Source: Macrothele yani (Eukaryota; Arthropoda; Arachnida; Araneae; Macrothelidae). From it: a stretch of 64,000 nt of DNA. The position numbers were made by a program, and so were the translations under genes. Each line of letters starts with the position of its first letter. Position 1 is the first letter of the stretch. The stretch is from contig CM077006.1 of assembly GCA_039090855.1 (NCBI GenBank), positions 52,647,336 through 52,711,335 of the forward strand. The letters are read 5' to 3'. Shown one piece after another: positions 21,807 through 34,102 of the stretch. The notes beneath the pieces are model-generated. The model had not been told where the DNA came from and ran no database searches. It saw only the letters and a list, made by a program, of their open reading frames with translations.

Positions 21807-24800
21807 GAACATACATACATACATACATATCACTAAGCTGTTCTCTGAGATTTAGAGGTTAGCAGCAAAAAGAAATACAAACTACCAGATATTTTTACTT
21901 ACTGTTGTCGTATCAAACTTCTCCATTTACAGCGATCTTGACATACAACTTGGGCTTCACTGATATCCATTACACACCATACAAAATATCTTTTATACTT
22001 CATACTCGTAATCTTTTTCTCCTGCAGACACTCCTGAATCTGATCCACTCGTGTCTTCCTTGGCCTTCCTCTGCCTTTCCTTCCTGCCACTTGGGCTAAA
22101 AAGATTTTCTTAGTAAGCAACTCATCACTCATTCTTTCAACATGGCCAAACCACCGAAGCATATTGGTCTCCACCTTGCTAACAACATTTTGCTTCACAT
22201 CACACAACTGCAACACATCTTCATTCCTCACACAATCAGACCATGTCTTGCCACAAACCCCATGTAAGCAACACATTTCTCCAGCACACAAGCGACTCCT
22301 ATGTTTCTTCTGCAGTACCCAGGTTTCACTGCCATACATCAGAGTAGGAACAATTACAGTTTCATACACAGCCATGCAGGACTCTCTAGAGAAGACTTAT
22401 ATTACATTCAATACTACCAGTTGCTCTCTCAAAAACCATAAATTTGGGTTTTCCCTTATTTATACTCAGTTTGAATTTCATGCAAACTTCGTGCATCCGA
22501 GTCAACATACTCTGCAAATCACTTTTGCTCTCTGCCAACAGGACAGTGTCATCAGCATACAGCAATCTGCACACATGGATATCACCAAGACATAAACCAC
22601 TATCATCTATTTTGGCATCGTGCATGCACACGTCCATAAATATATTAAACAACCATGGTGACATTACACAACCTTGTCTAACTCCTTCACCAATGGAAAA
22701 CCATTTCGATAAAACACCACTCACTCGTACACAAGCTCTACTACCAGCATACATGGCTTTTACACTATTAAGTAGATTCCTAGTAACACCATATTAATTC
22801 AATACCTTCCACAAAAGTGTCCTATTTACTTGGTCGTAAGCTTTCTCTAAATCTATGAAGGCAGCAAAAACTTTCTTGCCAACAGCCAGATACTTTTCAA
22901 TCATCATGCGTAATGCAAAAATCTGGTTAGTGCAGCCTTTACCAGACATAAAACCACTCTGAGCACTTTTTCTTATGTAAGACCCCGTACTTTTTCAATA
23001 ACAACCTTACCAAACACTTTCCCTGGCACACTCAGTAGGCTAATACCACGATAGTTCTTGCATTCAGTCTGATCACCTTTTGCCTTATACAAGGGAACAA
23101 TAATAGCATCCCTCCAATCCCGAGGGACCATTCCTAACTCCCAGCACAACTGGCAAATTTCAGTTAACCAGTCAATTATAGAGTCACCACCATATTTCAA
23201 CATCTCTGCAGTTATGCCATCAACTCCCGGAGCCTTACCATTCTGAAGAGATTTTAGAGCTTTACACACTTCTTCTCTTGAGAATCCCTCCTGTGCTTTC
23301 ATCCCTCATTGTGACATCATCTGCATCTGTCTCAGAATCATATTTGCTTTCCTGATCTAATAACTCACAGAAGTATTCACCCCATCTGTCACTTAACTCA
23401 TTGGGCTCCCATATCATTTCCCCAATCTCATTCTTCACCCAACTTACAACTTTGTTTCCCCTATTTTTCCTGAGTCTCATGTACTTCCAGAAGGACTTTC
23501 TGTCTTTCCAAAAAGCCAGTTCATGCATTTCCACTTTCTCCTTCCTATCTTTTGCCTTACTGTGGCGAACCAGCTTAGCAGCTTCACGCTTCTTACAGCG
23601 ATATTCATCAACAGAGACTCTACCTTGCAACATCCCCAAATAGGCTTCCTTCTTTTTCTTTACTGCCTCATCAATCTCACTATTCCACCAAGCATCACCT
23701 CTATTGTTACCCACTGTTGTGTTGCCACAGACCTCTAGCAGCAGTGACAACACAGTTCTTAAAACATTCCCACTTCTTTTCTACATCGCTCTCACCAGAG
23801 TTCAGATCCTTCAGTCGTTCTCTGAGTAAGTCAGAATACCGCTGACAATCTTCAAGGAGCCTATCAACCTTTATTCTTTCTATCCTGGGTCTCTTCCTAT
23901 TCCTTTTCCTCCAACCAACATTAAGTTTCACTCGTGACACTACCAAGTAATGATCAGAGCCAACATCCGCACCTCTCATCACACGGGTGTCAAAAACTAA
24001 GTGTTTCAAATGCTGATCGTAAACAACAAAATCTATCGCACTCTTTTGACCAAGAGTACGACTTTCTCAAGTATATGTGTGTATATACTTGTGGTTGAAA
24101 AATGTATTAGATACACACAAACCATTCTCAATGCAGAGTTCAATTAATCTTTCACCATTATCATTCACACAAGGATCATTAAACTTACCCAGAACATTGT
24201 CAGAAATTGCATTCTGCACACCTACTGTAGCATTGAAATCCCCTGCTATTATAACTTTTTCTTTAGCACCAAACTGGCTCAAAACAGCTTTTAGCTCATT
24301 CCAGAAATTGATCTTTCTTATCAAAAGGTTCCAAGTCATAAGGAGCATACACTACAACAATTACAATTCTCTGAAGTTTCACTTTCAGATGAATCCAGAG
24401 AATTCTCTCACTTACGCAACTATAGTGAATCAAGTTGTTCTTCGTCTTTTCACTTAAAATCACACCTACACCAGCCTATCCTCTCACATTATCCAATACT
24501 CCACACCACACTCACTGTGCCATTTACTTCTTCTATCCCAATTTCCTTCTTTTTGGTTTCACTTACACACAGCACATCCAGTCTATACTTATTCATCTCC
24601 TCAATCACCTCACTCATCTTGCCATTTATAACTCTAGTATTCCATACACCAATCTTACATTCACTCAGCCGAGATCTCTTTCTCATACGCCGTTTAGAAA
24701 GTCCAGGTCGATTCCATGGTGGACAGTCCTTCTCAAGTGTGGTAGGTCCACCATATCCCACACTTGAGTCATTCTTAATATTTCTTTTTGTCTTTTTAAT

Positions 24801-25011
24801 CAGGGAAGTACATCAGTGTGGGGGATTAGCCCACAGCTGAGAGTTCCAGTTAGTCATTCAACCTAAGGATTCTGGAAAAAAACCCCCAGTGAGTTGGGGT
24901 CTTTTCGCCACTGTCACACAGAACTAGCTTGCACCTCTCCAAAATTCACAGAGGCCCTAGTTGCTGTTGCGTGTGCCATTAGTATCACGAAGCGCCCCGA
25001 GGAGGCAAACC
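21807..25011 (-). mobile_element. Nested full-length non-LTR retrotransposon (LINE)
   Basis: The element runs on the minus strand from its 5' end near 25011 (ggtttgcctcctcggggcg read on that strand) to a 3' (TATG)n tract next to 21807. The flanking tatcact repeat is a candidate 7-bp target duplication. About 3.2 kb carries a 5' leader, an endonuclease and a reverse transcriptase. Its sequence is unrelated in detail to the RTE host element. The clade is not resolved. Confidence 0.88.
21899..24770 (-). pseudogene. LINE endonuclease-reverse transcriptase polyprotein, frameshifted
   Basis: On the minus strand the order is: leader KRSRLSECKIGVWNTRVING, YRLDVLCVSETKKKEIG (endonuclease Glu motif), VIIAGDFNATVG, then GADVGSDHYLVVSRV (SDH motif) near 23960, a WWNSEIDEAVKKKKEAYLG linker, the RT start NGKAPGVDGITAEML near 23240, RNYRGISLLSVPGK-like sequence near 23050, RQGCVMSPWLFNIFMD near 22665, the catalytic LLYADDTVLLAES near 22560, and a C-terminus with MLRWFGHVERMSDE and GRKGRGRPRKTR near 22090. 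Several frameshifts (about 22800-22970, 23300, 24050, 24400) break what would be one ORF of about 950 residues. Confidence 0.87.
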
Positions 25012-25019
25012 TATCACTC

Positions 25020-26792
25020 ACTACGACGTACGGAAATTCAACTGTGAACTAGTGAGGAAAGCAATTGAAAACAACCAAAGCCTAAAGATAATAAAGGGAC
25101 ATCTCAGTAAGGGAAGAAAACAGATTATGGCACTGAGAAAAGAAGATGGTTCTGTAACAAGAAATAGAGGTGAAATTTTGGCAAGAGTGAAAGATTTCTA
25201 CTCAAAACTATATGAAAGGGATGATACATGTACTCCAGAAATTACAAAAGGTACCAGTACCAGAGTTCTTCCAGTCCTCCCAGCAGAAGTTGCACATGCA
25301 ATCAAGAACATGAAGCGCAGAAAGGCTCCAGGAGAAGATGGAATTACTGTAGACATCATACAAGAAGCAAGTGGAGAAATTGAAACAGTATTCGCCCAAA
25401 TTTTCTCTCAATGCCTTAATGAAGGGAAGATTCCTGAGGATTGGAACAATGCTACAATGATCCTGCTACATAAAAAAGGTGACATTGGGGATTTCGGGAA
25501 CTACAGAACTATCAGCCTCCTATCAGTGGTTTCTGAAATCTTCACTAAAGTTCTTTCACCCCGCTTGAAGGTAACACTGGACATGCCTCAACCAAGAGAA
25601 CTAGCTGGATTCAGGAGTGGCTACAGCACTATAGATCATATCCACATACTGAGAGAACTAATTGAAAGAGTGAGGGAATATGAACTTCCATTGTGCATGG
25701 CTTTTATTGATTACGAAAAGGCCTTTGACTTGGTGAAACCATCAGCAGTTACAATGGCTTTGAAATCCTGCGGTATTGAAGATGCATACATTAATATTAT
25801 TAATAACATCTATGAAAATGCAAGTGCAAAGATTCGGCTGTTTGAAAATACAACACACATAAAAATTGGAAAGGGAGTGAGACAAGGTGACACCATATCT
25901 CCCAAGCTCTTTAATGCCACATTGGAAAATGTCTTTCAATCACTGAACTGGGAAAACAAAGGGATAAAGATTAGTGGAGATTATCTAACTCACCTTTGTT
26001 TTGCTGATGACATGGTCATTTTTGCAACTACCCCATCAGAGCTGCAGAGTATGATCCAAGAACTTGCTGGCAAGAGTAAAGAAGTGGGATTAAAAATGAA
26101 CTTTCAGAAGACAAAAGTGATGTACAATGCTTTTACAAGAAACGAAGATTTATTGATTGATGATGAAAAGCTGGAGATAACAGATACATACGTTTATCTT
26201 GGACAGCAGATATCAAGTGAGGGTCACATTGATGAAGAAATTAATCGGTGTATAAAACTTACCTGGAGAGCTTTTGGAAGAAACAGCATAATTTTCAAGA
26301 GCAATATGCCATTATGTCTTAAAAGAAAAGTGTTTGATCAATGCATCCTTCCAGTGCTTACGTATGGTGCAGAGACGTGGACCTTAACTAAAAGAGACAT
26401 ACAAAGGCTGCAGACAACTCAAAAAAGCATGGAGAGGTGCATGCTTGGTGTAACCAGGGAGAGATAAGAAGATAAACTCGTGGATCAGAAAACTGACAAG
26501 AGTGGAAGACCTCATGATCAGAGTTAAATCCTTGAAATGGCAATGGGCTGGACATACTGCCAGAAGGACAGACCATCGATGGACAGCCAGAATTTTAGAT
26601 TGGATTCCAAGGGACAGGAAAAGACCCAGAAGAAGACCACATGGGAGATGGGTGGATGAAATTCGAAAGTATGCGAGAGTAACATGGAGGAGACTGGCAC
26701 AAGACTCCTCCATGTTACTCCCGCATTCTTTCGAATCGTTGTGGAAGAAACTTGGGGAGACCTTCGTCCAGCAGTGGATTAATAATGGTTGA
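25020..26792 (+). pseudogene. RTE-type LINE reverse transcriptase
   Basis: The first 1.4 kb is open from about 25050 to 26467. It reads RRKAPGEDGITVDIIQEASG, LLHKKGDIGDFGNYRTISLL, the motif A block CMAFIDYEKAFDLVK, RQGDTISPKLFN and the catalytic FADDMVIFA near 26000. A frameshift at about 26455-26465 then separates the tail WAGHTARRTDHRWTARILDW. Near 26703-26736 an inverted copy of the upstream 26661-26693 segment has been inserted. The protein is otherwise very close to the truncated copy at 11839-12912. Confidence 0.9.
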
Positions 26793-26860
26793 CAATGATG
26801 ATGATGATGATAGCTCAAGCTTAGAGTAAGCCTGTTGCTGGACTATGTGGTAAAATTGTT

Positions 26861-27588
26861 AATAGCATTTTTTAAGAATATACTTTGCTCTTCTAAATTT
26901 TTCTGTTTTGAACATTAAATTCTTAGGTTCTGACCATGGAAGGCAGTGTGCACAATTATTTAAGTGAGTAGTATTATAAAATCATTTATACTAATAATGC
27001 AGAATGTCAGCTCACCTTTGTTCCACATGAATTTGGTGCTAGTTGTTTGCTGTTCCTGTTAAAACATATCGCTTATTCAATGATATTTGTAAAAGCCAGA
27101 TGAATAAATACCCCTTATTCAGTGATATTGCCAAAAAACCAGAATGAAGTAAAAACCTTTAAAATTGAAATAAAAGTCGAAATAAAACTGGAACACAATC
27201 GAATTTTTTTTTATTTTATCGTAATCTTATTCAGTTTTTTATTCTGATCATGTTCCAGTTTTATTTCGAATTTTATTTCAATTTTAAAGGTTTTTACTTC
27301 ATTCTGGGTTTTTACCAATATCATCGAATAAGGTATACTTATTAATCTGGCTTTTACCAATATCATCCAATAAGCGATATGTTTTTAACAGGAACACCAA
27401 ACAGCTGGCACGAAGTTCATGTGGAATGAAGGTGAATTGACATTCCGCATTATTAGTATATAACTGATTTTATAATACTACTCCCTTAAATAATTGTGCA
27501 CACTTCCTTCCATGGTCAGAACCTCAGAATTTAACACGTGAAACAGAAAAATTTCGAAGAATGAGGTATATTCTTCGAAAATGCTATT
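26861..27588. repeat. Large palindrome (fold-back), arms about 330 bp
   Basis: The left arm starts aatagcat at 26861 and the right arm ends atgctatt at 27588. Matching arm segments include ttctgaccatggaagg with ccttccatggtcagaa, aacatatcgcttattc with gaataagc/gcgatatg, and gaagtaaaaacctttaaaat with attttaaaggtttttacttc. The spacer near 27215-27240 is AT-rich. Each arm has an internal short repeat around ttattcaatgatatt. No ORF or recognisable transposase lies inside. It directly follows the 3' end of the RTE copy. Confidence 0.92.
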
Positions 27589-27589
27589 T

Positions 27590-28060
27590 GAATTTACTTT
27601 GGCACTCTTTTAAATTTGCCTTTAATTAGTTAGAGATTCTCCAAGACCTAGCTAGCCCTCTCTATGTTTGATCACCAGGTGCTATTAAACAAATATTTTT
27701 CTGGTTTTCATAGTCAGCTTAACATAGTTTATTTTAATTCTTGTATGTCTGGTTATATCATGGGCTTCATGTGAAGATTAGTTCAGATGTACATGTATGT
27801 AGTCTGCTGTAATTCAAGCATGGAACTCAATTAAAAATCAGAAAATTTTCTCATAAAGGAATAAAGTCAAAGTTTTAACATACGTGTTTCCCCATGAAAC
27901 TCCAGCTTAGTATCTGTATCAGACTACCAAGGAAGTGCAACAAAGATAAAAACATATCAGTTGTAAAAATGAAACATAAATAGCCTGAAACCCACAAAGG
28001 ACAAGAAGAAAAGGATAATGCAAAATTCTGTGAATTTTCTAATGGATGTTCCACATACTG
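27590..28060. other. No gene recognised
   Basis: AT-rich intron sequence between two large palindromes; nothing assigned. Confidence 0.5.
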
Positions 28061-28062
28061 TC

Positions 28063-28880
28063 ATTAAAATTTGTTGCAATAAGTCATTTGTGTAATGACC
28101 TTTCATTACCTTTACACTTTTTGCATGTTATCTTCCTAGTAAGCTCCATTTGACAAGTCATGGAAGGACTGCCGATTTCATGATAACTTTCTTTGACTAT
28201 TACAAGGCTTAAAAATATATATAAAGTTAAAATATTGTTAAATTATTGTAATTTCCTTTATCTAGAAATTCATATTTCTTACATACCTTTCATACGGGAA
28301 CTAAGTAATCAAATGCCCATACTGTCTTCTTTTGTGTGATATATATCATAAGTTTTACACCTAAGGTTCGTATTTTTGAAGAATTCTTGAAGAGAGTATC
28401 CTTGTGTCCAATAAAGTCGTATTTGCAAAGAGGTTAAAAACAACGAGGAATATGTACATGACTAGTAATGGGACATATTTCATGTACATATTTCCCATTG
28501 TTTTTAACCTCTTTGCAAATACGACTTTTTATTGGACACAAGGATACTCTCAAAGATTTCTTCAAAAATACGAACCTTATGTGTAAAACTTACGATATAT
28601 ATTATGCAAAAGAAGACAGCATGATTATTTGACTACTTAGTTCCCATATGAAAGGTATGTAAGAAATATGAATTTTTAGATAAAGGAAATTACAATAATT
28701 TAACAATATTTTAACTTTATATATATTTTTAAGCCTTGCAATAGTCAAAGAATGTGTTATCAGGAAATCGGCGGTCCTTCCACGATTTGTCAAATGGAGC
28801 TTACTAGGAAGATAACATGCAAAAAGTTTAAAGGTAACGAAAAGTCATTACACAAATGACTCGTATTTCGACAAATTTTA
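28063..28880. repeat. Very large palindrome, arms about 400 bp
   Basis: The arms match almost throughout. Pairs include aagtcatttgtgtaatgac with gtcattacacaaatgact, ataacatgc/gcatgttat, ggaaattacaataatttaac with gttaaattattgtaatttcc, cttgtgtccaataaa with attggacacaag, and agaggttaaaaacaa with ttgtttttaacctct. The centre is near 28471. A short inner palindrome, aatatgtacatga with tcatgtacatatt, lies close to the centre. Small ORFs here are mirror images of each other and are not evidence of coding. Confidence 0.94.
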
Positions 28881-30420
28881 TAGTCTAAGCATGTTTATAT
28901 AACTCAAATATTTATGTGGGTAACATTGGATACTGCCATTAATTTGGAGCGATTTTCTATGGAACCTACGTATAATTATGCCTAGGTGGTTGCACATAAT
29001 GGTAGAGGAGCATACATAGTAGGGTTTTTTTTTTTTTTTTTTGGCATTTTCTGTTACATGTGGAAGTTACTGACTGTCTGAAATTGCTGGCTCAGTATGA
29101 AGATCTGAGCTACTACTGGGAATGAAATTCTGTCTTTGAAAACTTTTGAAAACAGAAGTTAGATATAAGAGTGAAGATTTGTCCCCTAATTGTAATTATG
29201 GAGAAATCTTCAAAGATCTGCTGGGGACTGATAAGACCCCAAAGGCCATAGGAAGGCTAATGAATCGTTGATTTGTTCCACTGCTGACACATGTGCTTTC
29301 CAGACACCTTTCAGTGCATAACTTTTTTATTAGGTATATACACTACATATAACTTTTGGTAACCATAGCTTAGTTGTAAATTTTGATGTATGGACTAAGT
29401 ATGTTAACTTTTGTGACTCATGTAGTGTGCTAATGAAAACTCAGTAAATGGCTTAAGATTTTTCCCTCCTCTTCATGTTTTTCAAATTGACGATTTTGTG
29501 GAATTTGAGAAATATGTGGATTCACGCACGCAGTTTATTTTTTAAGTGCAGGAAGCTGAATATGATGGACCTCATCCCCAAATTTTGAAAATACAAGAAA
29601 TTTCAATTTAGTTTAAGTGTTCATGGTATTTATTATACATCTAATGGAGGAAATAATGAGCATTTTGCTATTAAAATACATTTTAAGCTGCAGTTTACAG
29701 TGAGTTTTGATAAGATGTGCTTTAAAAATCTAAAAAAATTATCCAAACCCCACCCCATGCATAAAGTTTTTCATTCACACAGGTCAAATTTCAAGCATGT
29801 ACAAGAAGATTCCCCAAATACCCGATATATATGGTTAATAATTTTTCAGTCGCTATGCGTTGTTTAAAAAATAACGTGGAAAGAGTGATGACATCGTCCA
29901 TTTACCCGATATATATTTACTTATTTTTTTTTTATTTGTAATTTTTTTTAAATGCATGTGAGCATATCTTTTATATGCTTTTCACTCGAAAAACAAATTC
30001 TGCTCATGGTACAGTAAGATTTGTGCCTAGAATATTAGCTACAGGCACGATTTTGTGCATGCCAAAGTTTTCTAATTTCCAACCCTGGTGGTCATACTTC
30101 AGTGATCACTCAGTGTATATTTCAATGCTTTCATGAAATGTAAAGCTCTTTTGTTGACAAAAGGAATGATTTTCTCATTATTTTTCTCTGGACAAATACT
30201 GTACTTAGAAAAGCCCTACCTAACAAATGCTTTATGCTTTGGTGCATTTACCACCCCTGGTGGACAAAAAACTGATTTTCAATATTTGTTATAACTGCAG
30301 AACTGATTTTCAGGTGATTTGATGCATGCTGACTAATTTATCTGAAAAGTAGAGGAGTTATTTATAGAATTCTGGATGTGATACTGGACAAATGACTGTA
30401 TTTTCTTCATTCCATTTCCA
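28881..30420. other. No gene recognised
   Basis: About 1.5 kb of AT-rich intron. Two occurrences of acccgatatatat (29820 and 29904) are the only regularity noticed. Confidence 0.5.
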
Positions 30421-30422
30421 TA

Positions 30423-31848
30423 TACACTGCCGGAAAGTGAAAAAAGAACACCGAGAAGGAATTGGCGGACAATCATGAAATTTACATATGTTAATGGGGT
30501 AAAGTTAACGTAAGTTGTGATGTTAATTTCGGGACCAACCAGTGAGCACTTATGCCACAGCACGGCATAATATGCAAATTATCGTCTGTGGTATTTAAGG
30601 AGTACGGCGAAGTGAATGTAATCAGTCGTCGGCGTACGGACACGTGCGAAGACCCTGAAGAAGCTGCAATGCCTGGACATGGAAGATGTCTACGATTTCA
30701 GCAGTTATCGGACTTTGAGCGAGGTCGTCTAGTCGGACTCCGCGAGGCCTGGTGGTCGTATCGTCGTATTGCTGAGTGAATTGGACGGGAAGTATCGGTG
30801 GTGGTACGATGGTGGCGTAGATGGTCCGAGGAACATTCCCACACGGGAAGATGTAGAACCAGGAGTCGCAGACGGACTGATGAGCGGACCGAGCCGACGC
30901 ATAAGAAGAGTGGCGTTGTCAAGCAGAACATCCACTGCGACGCAAATCCGAGCTGCCGTTGTCACCTGAGGTAACTGTGCGAACAATCCGCAACCATCTA
31001 CTGGATGCAGGACTACGTGCACATGTGCCTCTGGCATGTGTACCTCTGACTCCAGCCCACCGTCAGGAACGGCTGCAGTGGTGTTGCCAACGTCTGCACT
31101 GGAGAACGCAATGGCGATCTGTCGTGTTCAGCGATGAAAGCAGATTCTGCTTGGGAGTCTCCGATGGTCGTATGCGTGTTCACAGATACACAGAGGAGCG
31201 TCTCCACCCCTCTTGCATCCGCCAGCGACACACAGGGCCTACACCTGGTCTCCTGGTGTGGGGAGCAATCAGCTATCACTCCCGTACACAACTAGTGTTT
31301 GTGCCGGGTATGTTAAACAGCACCACCTACATCAACATCATTCAGCCCGTTGTCGTGCCATTTGTAAGGTCGGTCCATCGTGGTGTTTTCCAGCAAGATA
31401 ACACACGCCCACACCCGGCACATGCACCGCAACATGCACTTCAGGGTGTGAGACAACTTCCATGGTCTGCACGTTCACCGGATTTGTCACCCATTGAGCA
31501 CGTGTGGGATTTTATGGGACGACGACTTATCCAGTCTCCAACGACCATCCACGATTTACGCGTCCAGGTTGAGGATGCTTGGAACTCAATACCCCAAACT
31601 TACATCCAACATCTGTACGACAGACTCCATGCCAGAATTGCACAGTGTGACGCAGTTGATGGCGGTTCAACCTCGTACTAACCATGTTACATGGAAATGT
31701 TATTTTTCAGTTTACCAGCAAATACAGCTGTATTTTGCCATAATGTTTTGATCACGTTATCCTCTACATTCCGTTATTATGCTGTATAATTTTCGTTGGT
31801 ATCAGACGTCTCCTTCTTGTTGTTCTTTTTTCACTTTCCGCCAGTGTA
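30423..31848 (+). mobile_element. Tc1-like transposon, copy 1 of a DD32E-spaced family
   Basis: The terminal inverted repeats (start tacactgccggaaagtgaa; end ttcactttccgccagtgta) pair over about 38 bp with three mismatches and lie in TA-rich flanks. The length is 1,426 bp. A second copy in the same orientation lies at 48480-49910. Confidence 0.92.
30668..31681 (+). pseudogene. Tc1-like transposase, two-part frame
   Basis: From ATG 30668 the frame reads an N-terminal helix-turn-helix region (FERGRLVGLREAWWSYRRIA), hits a TGA at 30777-30779, and continues IGREVSVVVRWWRRWSEEHS. A frameshift near 30900-30950 moves into the long frame 30959-31681: TVRTIRNHLLDAGL, VVFSDESRFCLG (first Asp), GLLVWGAISYHSRTQLVF, VFQQDNTRPHPAH (second Asp) and SPDLSPIEHVWD (Glu). 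Exactly 32 residues separate the second Asp and the Glu, against 34 in classical Tc1. It ends CDAVDGGSTSY. The catalytic residues are kept but the frame is broken. Confidence 0.88.
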
Positions 31849-33924
31849 TATCAGTTTGCACCTAAAAAGTTGCAAAATGTATGCATCGAAACCATGCATA
31901 CTGATGTAATTAACTGGAATAGCTGTTTAAGCAAATTTCAGTTTCAGGCTGTAGATAACCTCCTTTTATGTGAAACTGATCTCTTTTGTGTCTATCTAAT
32001 TTCATGTAATGCATCTAATTGTTTATTTTATTTTTTCACTTTGGTAATGTGTTTTTCATTGTAGTTTTCAGCTTTTGTTTGTGTGCTTCAGTTTTGATTA
32101 AGTGTTGTGTCCTGTGATTCACAAGGTTTGATCAATGGGCATCAAGACTGAATTTGTAAACAGGAAGATATTTTACTATCAGAGATGGTTGAAATTAATG
32201 CCATCAAGTTAGCAGAACAAACATTTCTATGGCCAACCTATTTACAACTTATGGTAACTCTTTTCAAATACAATAATTTGAAATTATCAATGTAGCTGCT
32301 AAGTTATTTAATTTAATTAAAAAAAAAAACATTTATGAATGCAATCTTCACAATTTAAAGTCTAAGTAGTTTTGTTGAAAGATATGGTTGAGCTTTAAAT
32401 TGTAAAAATTGCATTCATAAACGTTGTTTTTCTGAATTAAATGAAATATGTATAATTATGCAATGCCTGTAGTTCAATTATTTCAATGCTAAGTTATTGT
32501 TTGTTTCCACATCATCAAAACTTTTGCCCTTTTTATGACTTTAAAGTTTAAAAAGTCATAAAACCTCCCCTTCCCTTTTTCTTCACCGTTGTGCTACTCA
32601 GTAAGCTAGCTTCCATATGTGGTCCATGTGTTCATTTGTTTATCCAATTTTTGTTTACTGAAAAGTATTGGATTACATAAAAAGTTCAAGTCAAAAACTT
32701 TGTAGCTGTTTTATACACATTGTTTTACACCACCTTTTTTAAGTACCTCAGCTGTTTCGGTTGAATATCTGCTTATTTTCTTGTTTCTTTTATGTTACCT
32801 GCTTTCAGTGACGGATGAACTGTTGCCATGCTGTTCTTTGCTGTGGAGAAAGTTATTAAGTGTGGGTTCATCATACCTGGCACTGCCATTATTAAGTCTA
32901 GTGATTTCAGGTATACTGGCAAAAAATCAATAACCAGGAACTCAGAATTATGGCAATATCAGCTATGAGGAATCCAAATCAACTGAAATCTTCAACAAAG
33001 CTCAACATAGCAATAGCTCATCTGCCATATGAATAAACTTAAATGAAACCAGGCAACTAATTAACCATTGTGACTTACAATGTACATAAGTTTGTGCAAA
33101 AGTACCACACAAACAGTGGTACTTGCACACAAGGTTGTGCCAAGTACCACTGTTTCTCAATCTTGTGTATATCACTCACATTTAAACAACAAATGAAACA
33201 ATATACAACTTTTTTTATTTATTTATTTAGCCAGCTTTTTGTGCATTCACTGTTATTAATGTTCAGATAGTTGGTTTAAAAATTCTTTTTTCATTTGGGT
33301 AGTTTCAGAGATGTTCTTCACTTTATTGGCATTGTTAGTAGAGAAATTGTTTTGGTACTGTAAAAACTTCTGTGTTTGTCAGTTCATTTTTCAGGTTGGA
33401 GTGCTTTCATACTATCATGTGTGAATCTCCAGTAATGTTAAACTGGATATTTACGCATGATAGTATAAAAGTATCATACTTTCATGTGTAAATCTCTAGT
33501 GATGTTTATCACGTGTGTATCTTTAGTGATGTTAAGACTTGCTGTATAATTTGTGTGAAAATGCTTTCACTGAAAAAATTAGCAAATTTTAGTCACCAGC
33601 ATGTGAAAAAGTATAAATTTCTATACTTGAAAAATGTTTATCATGTTGTAACAATATACTGTATTTCATTTAAAACAGCCTATTTCCTATTATGAATTGT
33701 TGGTTATGGAAGTAGATTTTTTTCTATGAAACATTCAGAATAATTTACATGACTTTCAAAATGTTAGAGTGCAGAATTTAAAAAATGCAGTCCATGGTTA
33801 GAACATCCGTGGCTGGGAATTGTAACACTTGTTTGATAGACTTTTCAGTGTGTATCGTGTATCTTTATTTAGTAGTGGTTAAGATTGTTGAATGAAAAGT
33901 ATTAAATGTTTTTTTTTTAATTTT
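31849..33924. other. No gene recognised; small inverted repeats
   Basis: Mostly AT-rich intron. An inverted pair at about 32307-32445 uses catttatgaatgcaat and attgcattcataaacg, and ctttaaattgt with acaatttaaag. Near 33390-33530 a motif with atcatgtgtgaatctccagt is repeated three times in diverged form. No coding signal was found. Confidence 0.55.
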
Positions 33925-34102
33925 AAGCCAAAGAAATTGATTAAATTCCAGACATATACTAAAGCAGTGGATATGTTAGTACAGTGTGTCAGTTCCCCTA
34001 TTTAAAAAATTTTTTAAATTTTAATTATATATATATATATATTATATACAACATATCCACTGCTTTAGTATATGTCTGGAATTTAATCAATTGCTTTGGC
34101 TT
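33925..34102. repeat. Palindrome, arms about 60 bp, with (TA)n centre
   Basis: The left arm aagccaaag, then ttgattaaattccagacata and tactaaagcagtggatatgt, is mirrored by acatatccactgctttagta, then tatgtctggaatttaatcaa and ctttggctt. The loop contains a short TA repeat. Confidence 0.93.

Larger units (their letters stand above)
20410..26812 (+). mobile_element. RTE-type LINE, near full-length, interrupted by a second LINE
   Basis: The 5' part (about 20410-21806) encodes an apurinic-type endonuclease and linker. The 3' part (about 25012-26812) encodes the reverse transcriptase and ends in an (ATG)n tract at 26796-26812. Between them, 21807-25011 holds a full LINE in the opposite orientation, bracketed by tatcact (21800-21806 and 25012-25018). 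Removing the insert leaves about 3.2 kb, a normal RTE length. The exact 5' boundary is not certain. Confidence 0.85.

Noticed and set aside
28404..28793. Small genes on both strands
   Set aside because: The frames are mirror images generated by the palindrome at 28063-28880.
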